A stretch of 64,000 bases of DNA, from positions 62,001 to 126,000 of the forward strand of contig CACYHX010000007.1 in assembly GCA_902774365.1 (NCBI GenBank), read 5' to 3'. A program made the translations under genes and the position numbers. This stretch comes from an uncultured Bacteroidia bacterium. Its GTDB lineage: Bacteria > Bacteroidota > Bacteroidia > Bacteroidales > F082. Positions 26,320 to 34,556 of the stretch are shown in pieces (the first letter of the stretch is position 1; each line of letters opens with the position of its first letter). Below the pieces are notes generated by a model. The model had not been told where the DNA came from. It did not search any database and saw only the letters and a list, made by a program, of their open reading frames with translations.

Positions 26320-26333
26320 AGTGTATGCGTTCT

Positions 26334-27473
26334 CTATTTCCGTGCATCCTCTTTTTTCTGCTCCAATTCTTTCACCGTGCGTTCCACCACCTGCTCAAGT
26401 TGGTATGTGGATACGCCAAGCGGCTTGTTGATGTCCTTCAATGACCATTCCACAACGGTCTTGTCGGTCGATTTGCAGATAATCAGTCCCACGGTGGGGT
26501 TGTCGCCCTCACCACGCAGCAACTCGTCAACGGCAGTGACATAGAAATTCAGTTTGCCAGCGAACTCGGGGATGTACTTCACCACCTTCAACTCGATGAC
26601 GACATAGCGGTGCTGCGGTATGTGATAGAACAGCAAATCGGGGAAGAAGGTCTGCCCACCAGGCATTTGTAGCTCCATCTGACGGCCAACGTATGAGAAA
26701 CCTTTCCCTAATTCTATCAGAAATTGTGTGACCTTTGCCACAAGTGCTTCTTCCAAATCCTTCTCCTCGTATTCCTCATTCATCGAAAGGAAATCGAAGT
26801 GATATGGGTCTTTCAGAATCTCTTTCGCCAGTTGGCTTTGCGGAGCAGGTAATGTGTTCGAGAAGTTAGTGACCGCCGCACCTTGACTGCCGTATAGATT
26901 AGTTGCTATTTGATCTTCAAGTCTGCTGCGGCTCCAACCTTCTTCTGCTACTCGGTTGATATAGAACAAAGCTTCATCGAGAGATTGGCATTTGGAGATA
27001 ATCAAAATATGACTTCCCCATGGGATAAGGCCAAATGTATCAGGGAATTGCAATTGGCCAACAACCTGTTGGCCTTTTTTATCCTCTTCAAATTCGTCAA
27101 CAGCTTGTTGACGATTTGCAACATTAAATTCGTCAACAGCCTGTTGACGATTTGTAATTCCTTCACTATAAAAGGAATACCAACGCTTCATGTATTTCAG
27201 GTTGGTCACGGAGAAACCTGTCTCGTCGGGGAATGCCGTCCTCAAATCAAGGCTTAACTGATTGAAGAAGCCGCTGCCCCATTTGCTTTCTGCCCGCAGT
27301 TCAACAATGTCTCTTCCCAGGCTCCAATAAAACTCAAGCATGGCGGTGTTCACACGCACCGCCGCTTTCAATTGGCTTTGGCGGAAACGCTGTTTGATGT
27401 CAGCCATCCATTGCACATAGCCTTCGTCGGCCGTCATCATGTCACGGGAAACAAATGTCGGTTTGTCGGTCAT
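26334..27473 (-). CDS. YhcG/DUF1016-family PD-(D/E)xK nuclease
   Basis: A 379-residue protein. The N-terminal helical domain (VNTAMLEFYWSLGRDIVELRAESKWGSGFF) and the C-terminal nuclease domain (FFPDLLFYHIPQHRYVVIELKVVKYIPEFAGKLNFY, carrying the D...ExK catalytic triad) are typical of DUF1016. Between them, residues about 108-145 contain NRQQAVDEF twice and a related QQVVGQL unit before PWGSHILII. Members occur beside restriction and other defence systems, and one is a phage-type effector. It converges on the WYL gene (14-nt gap) and closes the island on the right. Confidence 0.85.
   Translation of the reverse strand: MTDKPTFVSRDMMTADEGYVQWMADIKQRFRQSQLKAAVRVNTAMLEFYWSLGRDIVELRAESKWGSGFFNQLSLDLRTAFPDETGFSVTNLKYMKRWYSFYSEGITNRQQAVDEFNVANRQQAVDEFEEDKKGQQVVGQLQFPDTFGLIPWGSHILIISKCQSLDEALFYINRVAEEGWSRSRLEDQIATNLYGSQGAAVTNFSNTLPAPQSQLAKEILKDPYHFDFLSMNEEYEEKDLEEALVAKVTQFLIELGKGFSYVGRQMELQMPGGQTFFPDLLFYHIPQHRYVVIELKVVKYIPEFAGKLNFYVTAVDELLRGEGDNPTVGLIICKSTDKTVVEWSLKDINKPLGVSTYQLEQVVERTVKELEQKKEDARK
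27056..27149. repeat. Three tandem 19-bp palindromes inside the YhcG nuclease gene
   Basis: GGCCAACA-ACC-TGTTGGCC (27056-27074), CGTCAACA-GCT-TGTTGACG (27095-27113) and CGTCAACAG-C-CTGTTGACG (27131-27149) are spaced 39 and 36 nt apart, keeping frame. They encode the repeated QQAVDEF/QQVVGQL linker units. Each can form a hairpin in DNA or mRNA. Confidence 0.8.
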
Positions 27474-27576
27474 CTTTCTATCGGATTAGTGAAACGCAAA
27501 GATACAAAAAACAGCTCCATGACGGTTTCTTTTCCCCAATCTTTTTCAACACAAAACATTTTTCTTTATCTTTGCC

Positions 27577-27584
27577 CCAAATTA
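27577..27584 (+). promoter_or_regulatory. -7 box of the DUF47/PiT cluster
   Basis: TATCTTTG, 14 nt before the ATG at 27599. Confidence 0.6.
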
Positions 27585-27598
27585 AAAAACATTGCCCA

Positions 27599-28249
27599 AT
27601 GGCACTGAACAACCTTTTCACCCGGGGAAGCAGCCGCGAGAAGCACTTCTTCCCCACCTACGCCAAACAGGCGGAGACGGCACAGATTGCCGCCAAATAC
27701 CTCAAGGAGCTGGTCAAGAGCGACGACCCCGAAGAACGCAAGCTCCTCACCCGCATGATTAAGAAACAGGAGACCACCGGCGACGAGCTGCTGCGCGAGT
27801 TCTACATCGAACTCAACGGCGCCTTCGTCACGCCCTTCGACCGCGAGGACATGAACGCCCTGGCCATGAAACTCGACATGTTCCTCGACTTCATCAACCA
27901 CTCGGCCAAGACCATCCTGATGTATAACCCCAAGAAAATCGACAAGCAAATCAAGGAGATCGTGGACAACATCCACGAAGACGCCACCACCATCATGGAG
28001 GTGTTCGGCATGCTCGAAGACCTCGGGAAGAACCACCAGCAAATCAACGACTTGTGCCAAAAGGTCACCCTCATCGAACATGCTGTCGACGACATCTACG
28101 GCGACTACATCTCCTACCTCTTCGAGAACGAGAAGGACGAGATCGAGCTGCTGAAATACAAAGAGATAGCCCAAGTCGTGGAAGACACCACCGACCGCGC
28201 CAAAGAGGTGACCAGCACCGTCAAAAGTTTGATCATAAAAGAATCGTGA
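27599..28249 (+). CDS. DUF47 (PhoU-like) phosphate-transport accessory protein, first copy
   Basis: From the ATG at 27599 (MALNNLFTRGSSREKHFFPTY) the protein is 216 residues, all-helical, with the FFPTYxKQAE opening and TPFDREDMNALAMKLDMFLDFI core that define DUF47. Such proteins resemble PhoU and are encoded next to PiT phosphate transporters, whose activity they are thought to modulate. The longer frame from 27455 passes through the promoter and is rejected. The stop overlaps the PiT start by one base (TGATG), so the genes are translationally coupled. Confidence 0.9.
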   Translation: MALNNLFTRGSSREKHFFPTYAKQAETAQIAAKYLKELVKSDDPEERKLLTRMIKKQETTGDELLREFYIELNGAFVTPFDREDMNALAMKLDMFLDFINHSAKTILMYNPKKIDKQIKEIVDNIHEDATTIMEVFGMLEDLGKNHQQINDLCQKVTLIEHAVDDIYGDYISYLFENEKDEIELLKYKEIAQVVEDTTDRAKEVTSTVKSLIIKES

Positions 28250-29316
28250 TGAACCTCCTGACCATAGCCATCATCCTCTCCATCGTCCTTGCCTTCGTCT
28301 TCACCTTCCTGAACGGCATGAACGACGCGGCCAACTCCATTTCGACCATCATCGCCACCAAGGTGATGACGCCGCTGCAGGCCATCCTCTGGGCTTCGTT
28401 TTGGGAGTTCGCCGCCTTTATCATCATCCGACTGGTGCTCGACAAGACCTTCGCCGTGGGTAACACCATGGCCAACTTCGCCGACCAGAACGTCATCGAC
28501 CCCTACCTCATCCTGTCGGCCCTCGTCGGCGCCGCCATCTGGGTGTGGGTCTGCACCAAAAACGGCATGCCCATCTCCACCTCGCACGCCCTCATCGGCG
28601 GCATCATCGGCGCGGCATGGTTTGTCAACGGCAGCGCGGTGCTCCACATGGCGCCCATCCTCATCACCCTGGCCTTCATCGTGTTGTCGCCGCTCATCGG
28701 CCTGTTCCTGGGTTTCTTCCTCGAGTGTATCTTCTTGAGAATCTTCAAGAACAGCCCCCGCAAACGCGTCGACAAGATCTTCAAGGTGCTGCAGCACTTC
28801 TCGACGGCGGCCTTCTGCGTGGGCCACGGCTCCAACGACGCACCCAAGACCATGGGTATCATCGCCGTGCTGATGGCCAGCGTGTTCACCACACAAGGCG
28901 TCAGCCCCGAGATGCGTGATTTCATCAGCCACTTCTACGACAGCAGCCAAGCCTTCCACATCCCCGACACCCTTGCCGTCGTGTGCTATATCATCATGTC
29001 GTTGGGCATCTTGATTGGCGGCAAAAACGTCATCAAGACCATGGGCGGCGGCTTGGCCAAGATCACGCCCGTCAGAGGCTTCTCGGCTGAGTTTGCCGGT
29101 GCCACAACGCTGATTGCCACCTCGTTCCTCGGTATCCCTGTCAGCACGACGCACACCATCACCGGTGGCGTCATCGGCGTGGGACTCACCGACGGCATGA
29201 AGTCGGTGAAATGGGTCACCGCCAAACGCATCGTCCTTTCGTGGATCCTCACCATCCCTGTGCCGCTCGTCATCGCCGGCCTGCTTAACCTGTTGTTCCA
29301 CCTCTTACCCATCTGA
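28249..29316 (+). CDS. pit: PiT-family inorganic phosphate transporter
   Basis: From the ATG at 28249 (MNLLTIAIILSIVLAFVFTFLNGMNDAANSI) the protein is 355 residues with about ten membrane helices. The paired PiT signatures are present: FLNGMNDAANSIST near the start and GHGSNDAPKTMGI in the second half, plus two serine/threonine loops (GMPISTSHALIGG and GIPVSTTHTITGG). It takes up phosphate, often as a metal-phosphate complex, with protons or sodium. It sits between two DUF47 genes, 1-nt overlap with the first and 5 nt to the second, forming one operon. Confidence 0.93.
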   Translation: MNLLTIAIILSIVLAFVFTFLNGMNDAANSISTIIATKVMTPLQAILWASFWEFAAFIIIRLVLDKTFAVGNTMANFADQNVIDPYLILSALVGAAIWVWVCTKNGMPISTSHALIGGIIGAAWFVNGSAVLHMAPILITLAFIVLSPLIGLFLGFFLECIFLRIFKNSPRKRVDKIFKVLQHFSTAAFCVGHGSNDAPKTMGIIAVLMASVFTTQGVSPEMRDFISHFYDSSQAFHIPDTLAVVCYIIMSLGILIGGKNVIKTMGGGLAKITPVRGFSAEFAGATTLIATSFLGIPVSTTHTITGGVIGVGLTDGMKSVKWVTAKRIVLSWILTIPVPLVIAGLLNLLFHLLPI

Positions 29317-29321
29317 ATGCC

Positions 29322-29969
29322 ATGAGCCTCAATAGTTTCTTCCAGTTTTTCGTCCCCAAGGAAAAGAAGTTCTACCCGCTCTACCAGAAGCAGGCAGCCT
29401 ACATCGACAAGGCTGCCACACTTTTGAGGCAGATGCTCTTGGAAACCAATCTTGAACAGCTCGAAGCCTTGAGAAAAGACATCAAGGACTGTGAGACCAA
29501 AGGCGACGACGTTCTCCGCGAATTCTACAGCCAGCTCTTCAACACCGTGCTCACCCCCTTCGACCGTGACGACGTGCACGAACTCGCCGAGATGATGGAC
29601 ACCTTCCTCGACCACATCGACGACTCGGCCAACATCGTCCTCACCCGCCGTTTCCTGGCCGTGGATGAAGACCTCAACACCATGGCGGAGAACATCATGT
29701 TTGCCGCCGAAAACCTCAACAACATCATCAGCGACCTGCCCGTGATGTACGACAAACAAAAGGAGATTGCCCGTCTCTGCCATGGCATCAAGACCTTGGA
29801 AAACGAAAACGACGTGCTTTACGGCAGATACATCAGCAAGCTGTTCCAACAAGACTACAGCCTCACCGAGATCATCAAGCGCAAGGACATGGTGCAGGTG
29901 CTTGAAAACACGACCAACTCAGTGAAGTATATATCGGATAAGATTAGGAGTATAATAAGCAAACTATAA
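29322..29969 (+). CDS. DUF47 (PhoU-like) phosphate-transport accessory protein, second copy
   Basis: A 215-residue all-helical paralogue of 27599-28249, sharing KFYPLYQKQA, GDDVLREFYSQL and TPFDRDDVHELAEMMDTFLDHID. The clear divergence between the copies suggests distinct roles, for example a heteromeric regulator of the PiT channel. It starts 5 nt after the PiT stop and ends 3 nt before pncB, so the operon may extend into NAD salvage. Confidence 0.9.
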   Translation: MSLNSFFQFFVPKEKKFYPLYQKQAAYIDKAATLLRQMLLETNLEQLEALRKDIKDCETKGDDVLREFYSQLFNTVLTPFDRDDVHELAEMMDTFLDHIDDSANIVLTRRFLAVDEDLNTMAENIMFAAENLNNIISDLPVMYDKQKEIARLCHGIKTLENENDVLYGRYISKLFQQDYSLTEIIKRKDMVQVLENTTNSVKYISDKIRSIISKL

Positions 29970-29972
29970 GCC

Positions 29973-31166
29973 ATGAGACAAATCATCACCAGCCTGTTAG
30001 ACAACGACCTCTACACCTTCAGCGTGTGCTACGCCTACCTTCAGAAGTTCCCCCGTGCCATGGGTCAATACACCTTCGTCGACCGCAACAACACGGTCTA
30101 CCCCAAAGGCTTCGCCGAGAAGCTTCGCGAGCAGTTCGACCTCTATGGCAACATCAAGATCACCGACGACGAGGTGCGTTTCATGAAACGGAAATGCTAC
30201 TATTTCCCACTATGGTTCTTCACCTTCCTGAAAGGCTTCCACATGCGTCCCTCCGAGGTCGAGATAAGCCAAGATGAGGAAGGCCATCTGCATATTCAAG
30301 TGACAGGCCTGCTGTGGCGTACCGTCTTTTGGGAGATGCCCATCCTAGCCACCGTCTCCGAGCTCATGCACGAGCTGAAAGGCGAGTTTGAGGCTTACGA
30401 CGCCGAGAAGGAATACCAGAAGTCGTACGCCAAGGGTATCCGTCTCATCGGCAATGGCGTCAAATTCAGCGACTTCGGCACACGCCGTCGTTTCTCATTC
30501 GAGCACCAAGACCTCGTCATCCGCAGCTTCATCGAGGCACAGAAGCAGTTCACCAAGACTTGTTTCGTGGGTACCTCCAACGTGCTGTTGGCCATGAAAT
30601 ACGACCTCACCCCCATCGGCACCATGAGCCACCAGTTCATCGAGACCTGTTCGCTCTATGGTTACAACGAGGCCAACTACCTCGCCATGGACTATTGGCA
30701 GGAAGTGTATGCCGGCAGCTTGGGTGTGTTCCTCTACGACACCTACACGCGCAAGGCCTTCTTCCAAAACTTCACCCAGCTGCACGCCAAGTTGTTTGAC
30801 GGTCTGCGCGTCGACAGCGGCGACAACTACGAGGCTTTGGAAGAAATCATCGAGAAATACAAGGAACTCGGCATCGACCCGGCCCAGAAGTCCATCATCT
30901 TCAGCAACGGCTTGAACGTCGACGAGGCCATCGCCATCCACGAGGCGGTCGCCGGCCGCATGCAAGACTCATTCGGCATCGGCACCCACCTCACCTGCGA
31001 CGTCGACAACGTGAAGGCCATGAACATCGTGGTGAAGCTCACCGCCGCCAAGATCACCGAGAAACGTACTTGGAAGAAGGTGGTCAAGCTCAGCGACGAC
31101 CTCGGCAAGTACACCGGCGACCCTGAGGAGATTGAGATTTGCAAGAAGACGCTGGAGATTAGTTGA
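29973..31166 (+). CDS. pncB: Nicotinate phosphoribosyltransferase
   Basis: A 397-residue cytosolic enzyme of the PncB family, joining nicotinate and PRPP to form nicotinate mononucleotide in NAD salvage, with ATP hydrolysis. Recognisable segments are SLLDNDLYTFSVCYAY at the start, the FGTRRRFSFE block and the phospho-site His in GTMSHQFIE. VDSGDNYEAL and IGTHLTCD line the PRPP site. Full length. It follows the second DUF47 gene by 3 nt and is ended by a strong hairpin at 31191-31222. Confidence 0.93.
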   Translation: MRQIITSLLDNDLYTFSVCYAYLQKFPRAMGQYTFVDRNNTVYPKGFAEKLREQFDLYGNIKITDDEVRFMKRKCYYFPLWFFTFLKGFHMRPSEVEISQDEEGHLHIQVTGLLWRTVFWEMPILATVSELMHELKGEFEAYDAEKEYQKSYAKGIRLIGNGVKFSDFGTRRRFSFEHQDLVIRSFIEAQKQFTKTCFVGTSNVLLAMKYDLTPIGTMSHQFIETCSLYGYNEANYLAMDYWQEVYAGSLGVFLYDTYTRKAFFQNFTQLHAKLFDGLRVDSGDNYEALEEIIEKYKELGIDPAQKSIIFSNGLNVDEAIAIHEAVAGRMQDSFGIGTHLTCDVDNVKAMNIVVKLTAAKITEKRTWKKVVKLSDDLGKYTGDPEEIEICKKTLEIS

Positions 31167-31190
31167 GAGTTTTCATTGGAGTTGAGAGAA

Positions 31191-31222
31191 AAAAGCAGGC
31201 AGCCTTGAGGTTGCCTGCTTTT
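31191..31222. terminator. Bidirectional terminator between pncB and the 753-aa gene
   Basis: AAAAGCAGGCA (31191-31201) pairs perfectly with TGCCTGCTTTT (31212-31222) over a 10-nt loop. It lies 24 nt after each of the two converging stops and works on both strands. Confidence 0.85.
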
Positions 31223-31245
31223 CCATTATTTGGTTGGTCTATGGA

Positions 31246-33507
31246 TTAATTGTGGTAATCGCTATAATACAAGCAATTGGAATACACCTCTTTTTGATAT
31301 AACGTACCTTTAAACTGGTCCAAAACATCAAACTGTGCATGCGGAATCACTCTCTCAAATCCCCAAATTGGCTCATTCTCTGCTTCCATCACCTGTTGCG
31401 CATTCTTAGCCTGGGCAAACACGATATGTGCCTTCAGTTCATTATCGCTAACGGTTTTCATGGCCTTTTCCAGATAGGTGTTTGAGAGCTGCAAAGTATT
31501 CTTATATGGTTTATCGCCGTATGAGCCATACTTGTTGTAGCAGAAGCCATTGTTGTTGTCGAAACGCAGATAATGACGATAATAACCTGTAACGCTGACA
31601 TTATAGAAGAAATTGGCAATCAAATAGTTAGCTTTCGCAGCCTCGTCGCCTTTTTTGTCACCGATTCTTTGCAGCTGAATGAGTGCGTCTGTCACTTCAA
31701 GTTCTGTCATATCGTCGTGGATGAAAGGGAATTCGGAAATGTAGTCATTGCGCATGATATCGCTTTCTTCTCCACTGTAATACACTTTGATGTTATGACC
31801 GAAGATGCTTCGCGACATCTTGAGACGGGTCTGCTTCTCGAAGAGGCTCTTCGCCGTCTTGAAGTTGCCCTCGGTCAGGCGCAACACACCTCTCACATAG
31901 GCAAGATAGTTGTTGGGGTTGTCCATCTCTACCGTGCTAGTAGCGGCTATGTATTCCTCTAACTGGGTTTTATTCTTCTTGTTCAGGAACGACTGGATGT
32001 CGTCGAGCAAACTCTCGTCAGGGTTGTCTTCAATGGTTTTCACATGACGAAGCGTCAAGAACGACTTGGCCTTCTCGCCTTGCAGTCCATAACGGTTGGA
32101 AAGCACCATGCCAATGAAGGAGTTATCGGCCATGTTGAGGCTATAGCTCTCCTCTCCTTTGATCATTTTGGCGTAATTGTCAAAGAGATAACGTTCAGTA
32201 TTGGCATCGATTTGGGGTTGACGGCAGATGTCGATATAGGCAGTCAGGTTTTTCACCATAGCCATATAGTCGGCATCGGTCGACTTCACATTGCCTAGGC
32301 AGTTGTTAGCGAGTTCAAAGTCCTTGTTCAGGAAATGCAGGTAGGACGAGGCGAGATTCCAGAAGTTCTTGTCCGAAGCCTTGTCGCGCTGCATATCGCT
32401 CACCCTAAGGGCTTGGTTGAAAAAAGTCCTACCTTCAGTATCGTCCTGACCCAGGTAAGGATATCGAGAACTGTCGTCACCTTCTCCCCATGGAACATAA
32501 GAGAGAAGCATGCGACGTTCAAGCATGTTGATGGCACGCACCATCAGCACCTTGGCTTGGATGGCATTGGGGTCGGTGACCACGATCTTCTCAATCTCGT
32601 TGACGGGGTTATTGAAGTCGCTGTAGCCCATCATGAAGAAGATGTCGTTACGCTCGTTGTTGTCGGTGGCACCGGCCACGAAGTCGGCGAAGTCGATTTC
32701 ATTATCCCAACCCATGGTCAGCGATGTGTAAGCCATAGTCTTAAGGTCATAAGAATTGGCGAAAACACGAATGAAATCGCGGTTGGCTTGTTGGTTCTCG
32801 CCTATGCCGCGCAGTGCGCCGGCTTTCTGAGCCAAGGCGTAGTAATACAACTCAGTGCGCATTTTCAAAGGTTCCACATACTGGTTGAAGAGTTGCACGG
32901 CCTCTTGATAGCGGCGGGTGTAATGAGCCAGACGCACCAGTTGATAACCATACCGCAGTTTCAGTTCATTGTCACTCTCGGCGTTCCAGCTCTTGGTAAG
33001 CACGGTCTTCACTTTTTCGTAGTCCAAGTCGCCGGCGTTATACGAATATTCAGGCAAGTCCCAATAGAAATCGGTATCTTCGCCAGGGATGATGCGCATG
33101 TAAGGCTCCAGATATTTGGCATAGGCCAGATAGAGCAATGCCTGCTTGTGGTTCTTCATGAAGTCAGTCGAGACAAACGAGAGGTTTTCGTCGACCGCTC
33201 TCTTGCCCTTGGAGAGGTTTTGAAGGTCGCTACGCGAAGCCTTAAAGACCAGATACTTCGTTTCGTCATAATTCAATCCGAGATACTGGCTCCATTCCTC
33301 GATGTTGCCATTTCGGAGCGTGTCGTTGGTGTAATAGCGACTGCCGTAAACCAGCAGGAAAGGCCGGTAGCGCTCATCGCTCATGATTTCCTGATTGAAG
33401 AGGTTGTAGTAATACCAATCCCCTTCGTCCCAGCCACAGGCAAACGACTTGCCCCACAACGCCGTCAGCATGACGGCCACGAGTAAGAGTTTTCTACACA
33501 TATTCAT
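31246..33507 (-). CDS. Large exported protein of unknown function
   Basis: A 753-residue protein with an N-terminal signal peptide (MCRKLLLVAVMLTALWGKSFAC) and mature start CGWDEGDWYYYNLFNQ. The body is helical with TPR-like spacing (LVRLAHYTRRYQEAVQLFNQYVEP, LYYYALAQKAGALRGIGENQQA). I know similar sequences only as hypothetical proteins of Bacteroidales. It starts 6 nt after the stop of the lipoprotein gene 33514-34512, so the two are an operon and probably act together in the periplasm or at the outer membrane. Either of two close ATG codons (33507 or 33501) could be the start. Confidence 0.7.
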   Translation of the reverse strand: MNMCRKLLLVAVMLTALWGKSFACGWDEGDWYYYNLFNQEIMSDERYRPFLLVYGSRYYTNDTLRNGNIEEWSQYLGLNYDETKYLVFKASRSDLQNLSKGKRAVDENLSFVSTDFMKNHKQALLYLAYAKYLEPYMRIIPGEDTDFYWDLPEYSYNAGDLDYEKVKTVLTKSWNAESDNELKLRYGYQLVRLAHYTRRYQEAVQLFNQYVEPLKMRTELYYYALAQKAGALRGIGENQQANRDFIRVFANSYDLKTMAYTSLTMGWDNEIDFADFVAGATDNNERNDIFFMMGYSDFNNPVNEIEKIVVTDPNAIQAKVLMVRAINMLERRMLLSYVPWGEGDDSSRYPYLGQDDTEGRTFFNQALRVSDMQRDKASDKNFWNLASSYLHFLNKDFELANNCLGNVKSTDADYMAMVKNLTAYIDICRQPQIDANTERYLFDNYAKMIKGEESYSLNMADNSFIGMVLSNRYGLQGEKAKSFLTLRHVKTIEDNPDESLLDDIQSFLNKKNKTQLEEYIAATSTVEMDNPNNYLAYVRGVLRLTEGNFKTAKSLFEKQTRLKMSRSIFGHNIKVYYSGEESDIMRNDYISEFPFIHDDMTELEVTDALIQLQRIGDKKGDEAAKANYLIANFFYNVSVTGYYRHYLRFDNNNGFCYNKYGSYGDKPYKNTLQLSNTYLEKAMKTVSDNELKAHIVFAQAKNAQQVMEAENEPIWGFERVIPHAQFDVLDQFKGTLYQKEVYSNCLYYSDYHN

Positions 33508-33513
33508 GATATT

Positions 33514-34512
33514 TTATTTTAAATCTTCAATGTTGAATCGGTTCAAAAAGCCTTGGCTTAGATGGAAATAGACCCACGGAAAGTCGCGGTCGATTTGTCG
33601 GTCAAGGTATTGTTTCGCCTCGGCGAGTAACTCGGGGGTGATGGCCTCGACCTTGATGGTGAAGCCACTGTTGACATACAAACCTTGCACGAAGCCGTCT
33701 TCTTTCACGAGATAGAGGTTGTTGTCTTGTTTCTCGAACATCAGTGTCTGAAGATCGGCATCAGTAAGACCGTTGACGAGTTTCACCTGCCCAAGATGGT
33801 TGGTAACGATGCCCCATGAATAGATAGGAAGGATGACATCGAAGTCAAGTGGGTAGTCGTTGATGTTGACGGTGTAAGCCTTCAGCAGTTCCATATCAAG
33901 TATGGAGTTGCGTGTGTCGCCTTCCATTGGGCTGGAGGTGGCATAGCACATCAAGCTACCCCTACTGACCGGGGGCACTCCTGTCTTCTCGCGGTCTCGA
34001 ATCTGATGCAGACGCAGCGTACAGCTGATGTCACAATGCGACTTCTCAGCCAGCGCCTCAAGGAAACGGAAATAGGCACTGCGTGTTCGTTCCGTCCAGT
34101 CGCAATCGATCTGAATCTCATCGTATATGACATCCGCTTTGCCCATATAATGCGCAATGCCGTTACAGACATTGGAGGCCAGTTGCACCAGGGCTTCGCT
34201 GTCAGTATAAGCATAGAACGTCTCGTTGGTGATGAAAACCACAGGGATGACCTCGGTGCTGTCGCTCGGGAGAACATTCTTCTCAAATCCTTGGATAGGC
34301 CCCACAGGAACAGTTACACCATTTTCAATGGCCACATCAAAGAGCCTAATGAAAAGTCGTCGGCTCTCCAATTGGTTGAAATACTCACGCTCAGTTTCAC
34401 CTATTGCGCATTTCGACTTCCAGTAATAGAAGTCCACGTCATGACGGTGCTTAGGAGTGCAAGCCATCAGCACGAACGAGAGCATTGTGATTATGAGTAA
34501 AGAGCGCTTCAT
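33514..34512 (-). CDS. Lipoprotein of unknown function, possibly glycosidase-like barrel
   Basis: From the ATG at 34512 (MKRSLLIITMLSFVLMAC) the protein is 332 residues with a lipobox ending in Cys18. The frame from 34593 overlaps the topB 3' end and lacks a sensible N-terminus. Alternating strands and helices, with QIDCDWTERTRSAYFRFLEAL and VILPIYSWGIV, recall a TIM-barrel glycoside-hydrolase-like fold, but no catalytic pair could be fixed. First gene of a two-gene operon with the 753-aa exported protein. Confidence 0.65.
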   Translation of the reverse strand: MKRSLLIITMLSFVLMACTPKHRHDVDFYYWKSKCAIGETEREYFNQLESRRLFIRLFDVAIENGVTVPVGPIQGFEKNVLPSDSTEVIPVVFITNETFYAYTDSEALVQLASNVCNGIAHYMGKADVIYDEIQIDCDWTERTRSAYFRFLEALAEKSHCDISCTLRLHQIRDREKTGVPPVSRGSLMCYATSSPMEGDTRNSILDMELLKAYTVNINDYPLDFDVILPIYSWGIVTNHLGQVKLVNGLTDADLQTLMFEKQDNNLYLVKEDGFVQGLYVNSGFTIKVEAITPELLAEAKQYLDRQIDRDFPWVYFHLSQGFLNRFNIEDLK

Positions 34513-34556
34513 ATAGGCTATCGTATTTAGATGCAAAAATAACACTTTTCCGATAA

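Noticed and set aside
17907..27473. Prophage or integrative element
   Set aside because: No integrase, transposase, phage structural gene or flanking direct repeat was seen. The nearest tRNA genes are 25 kb away.
28114..29301. 395-codon minus-strand frame opposite the PiT gene
   Set aside because: Asp/Gly/His-rich antisense shadow of a membrane protein.
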